Made by a program: the position numbers and the translations under genes. Source: Bowmanella denitrificans (GTDB lineage Bacteria > Pseudomonadota > Gammaproteobacteria > Enterobacterales > Alteromonadaceae). From it: DNA of 52,980 nucleotides. Shown here piece by piece: positions 52,882 to 52,980 of this stretch. The stretch covers positions 1 through 52,980 of the forward strand of contig NZ_PEBU01000019.1 of NCBI RefSeq assembly GCF_002887595.1. Reading direction: 5' to 3'. The stretch's first letter is position 1. Every line of letters starts with the position of its first letter. The notes below the pieces were generated by a model. The model made no database searches and was not told the origin of the DNA. It was given only the letters and a program-made list of their open reading frames with translations.

Positions 52882-52909
52882 TTGATCTGTTTTTGCTGGT
52901 CTGTAGAAT
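52882..52909 (+). promoter_or_regulatory. rRNA operon P1-type promoter
   Basis: A -35 TTGATC and a -10 TAGAAT are 16 bases apart, preceded by an A/T-rich UP-like stretch (ATGTTTTTTGCAAAAATC) and followed by GCGCACCACTTCGACGGGG. This discriminator and start region is very like that of E. coli rrn P1 promoters (TATAATGCGCCACCACTGACACGG). The remaining 60 bases look like an rRNA leader. The 16S gene itself should begin beyond the window. Between 52714 and 52840 I see no gene. Confidence 0.82.
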
Positions 52910-52980
52910 GCGCACCACTTCGACGGGGCAGGCAGAAAGGCTTCCCAGTCAGCCAGGAAGGCAAGAAGATTCAAGGAGCG

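Overview
The window is a stretch of chromosome from a gammaproteobacterium, most likely a marine or brackish member of the Alteromonadales (Alteromonadaceae-like). The call rests on gene content: E. coli-like housekeeping genes (murI, proB, rpsF-rpsR-rplI, dnaB, zur-dusA, cysJIH, sthA, fabR-trmA) are mixed with families typical of that order (TIGR04219 outer-membrane barrel, DUF2333, TIGR03899, DUF5610, a TonB receptor paired with a beta-propeller phytase). All assignments come from reading the translated sequence and recalled family motifs; no database search was run. I see no prophage, insertion sequence, CRISPR array or tRNA gene.

Layout. 1-127: the end of tuf and its terminator. 0.3-9.7 kb: a 2OG-Fe(II) oxygenase, an orphan HBM-type sensor, murI, an aldo-keto reductase, a coiled-coil membrane protein, a lipoprotein GH20 hexosaminidase and a coupled operon of two YihG-like acyltransferases with a YbdG-like mechanosensitive channel. 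9.8-14.4 kb: proB, an atypical NRAMP transporter with a 55-residue membrane protein upstream, and an AraC regulator coupled to a degenerate GGDEF protein. 14.7-19.4 kb: a TonB receptor and a two-domain phytase behind a PHO-box-like site. 19.4-28.7 kb: a diguanylate cyclase, rpsF-rpsR-rplI without priB, a guanidine-II riboswitch controlling sugE and an ACT-domain gene, maeA, an ECF sigma/anti-sigma/DUF4097 operon, and dnaB. 28.8-32.7 kb: an OmpA-type protein, yjbQ-cheX, zur and dusA. 32.7-35.0 kb: two sigma-54 transcription units, one for two small envelope proteins and one for pspA-pspC and a third membrane protein. 35.1-41.8 kb: a copper chaperone, DUF2333, an outer-membrane barrel, and cysJIH. 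41.8-52.7 kb: TIGR03899, a REC-DUF3369-GGDEF-EAL protein, a UDG-family protein, sthA, a fatty-acid desaturase divergent from fabR, trmA, a DUF5610 protein, and a membrane-anchored RRM protein. The last 100 bases carry a classic rRNA P1 promoter pointing out of the window.

How the genes work together. The most interesting part is 32.7-35.0 kb. The psp operon and the small two-gene operon next to dusA have near-identical -24 elements (TTGGCACAAG), and each has the decamer TTTGACCAAA exactly 102 bp upstream of that element. In E. coli the dusA-adjacent position holds pspG, a PspF/sigma-54 gene. Here it holds two unrelated small proteins, one predicted periplasmic and one with a single membrane helix, so they are candidate new members of the phage-shock (envelope stress) response. 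Other regulated modules that can be read directly are phosphate starvation with phytate use, guanidine efflux, and FabR with unsaturated fatty acid synthesis.
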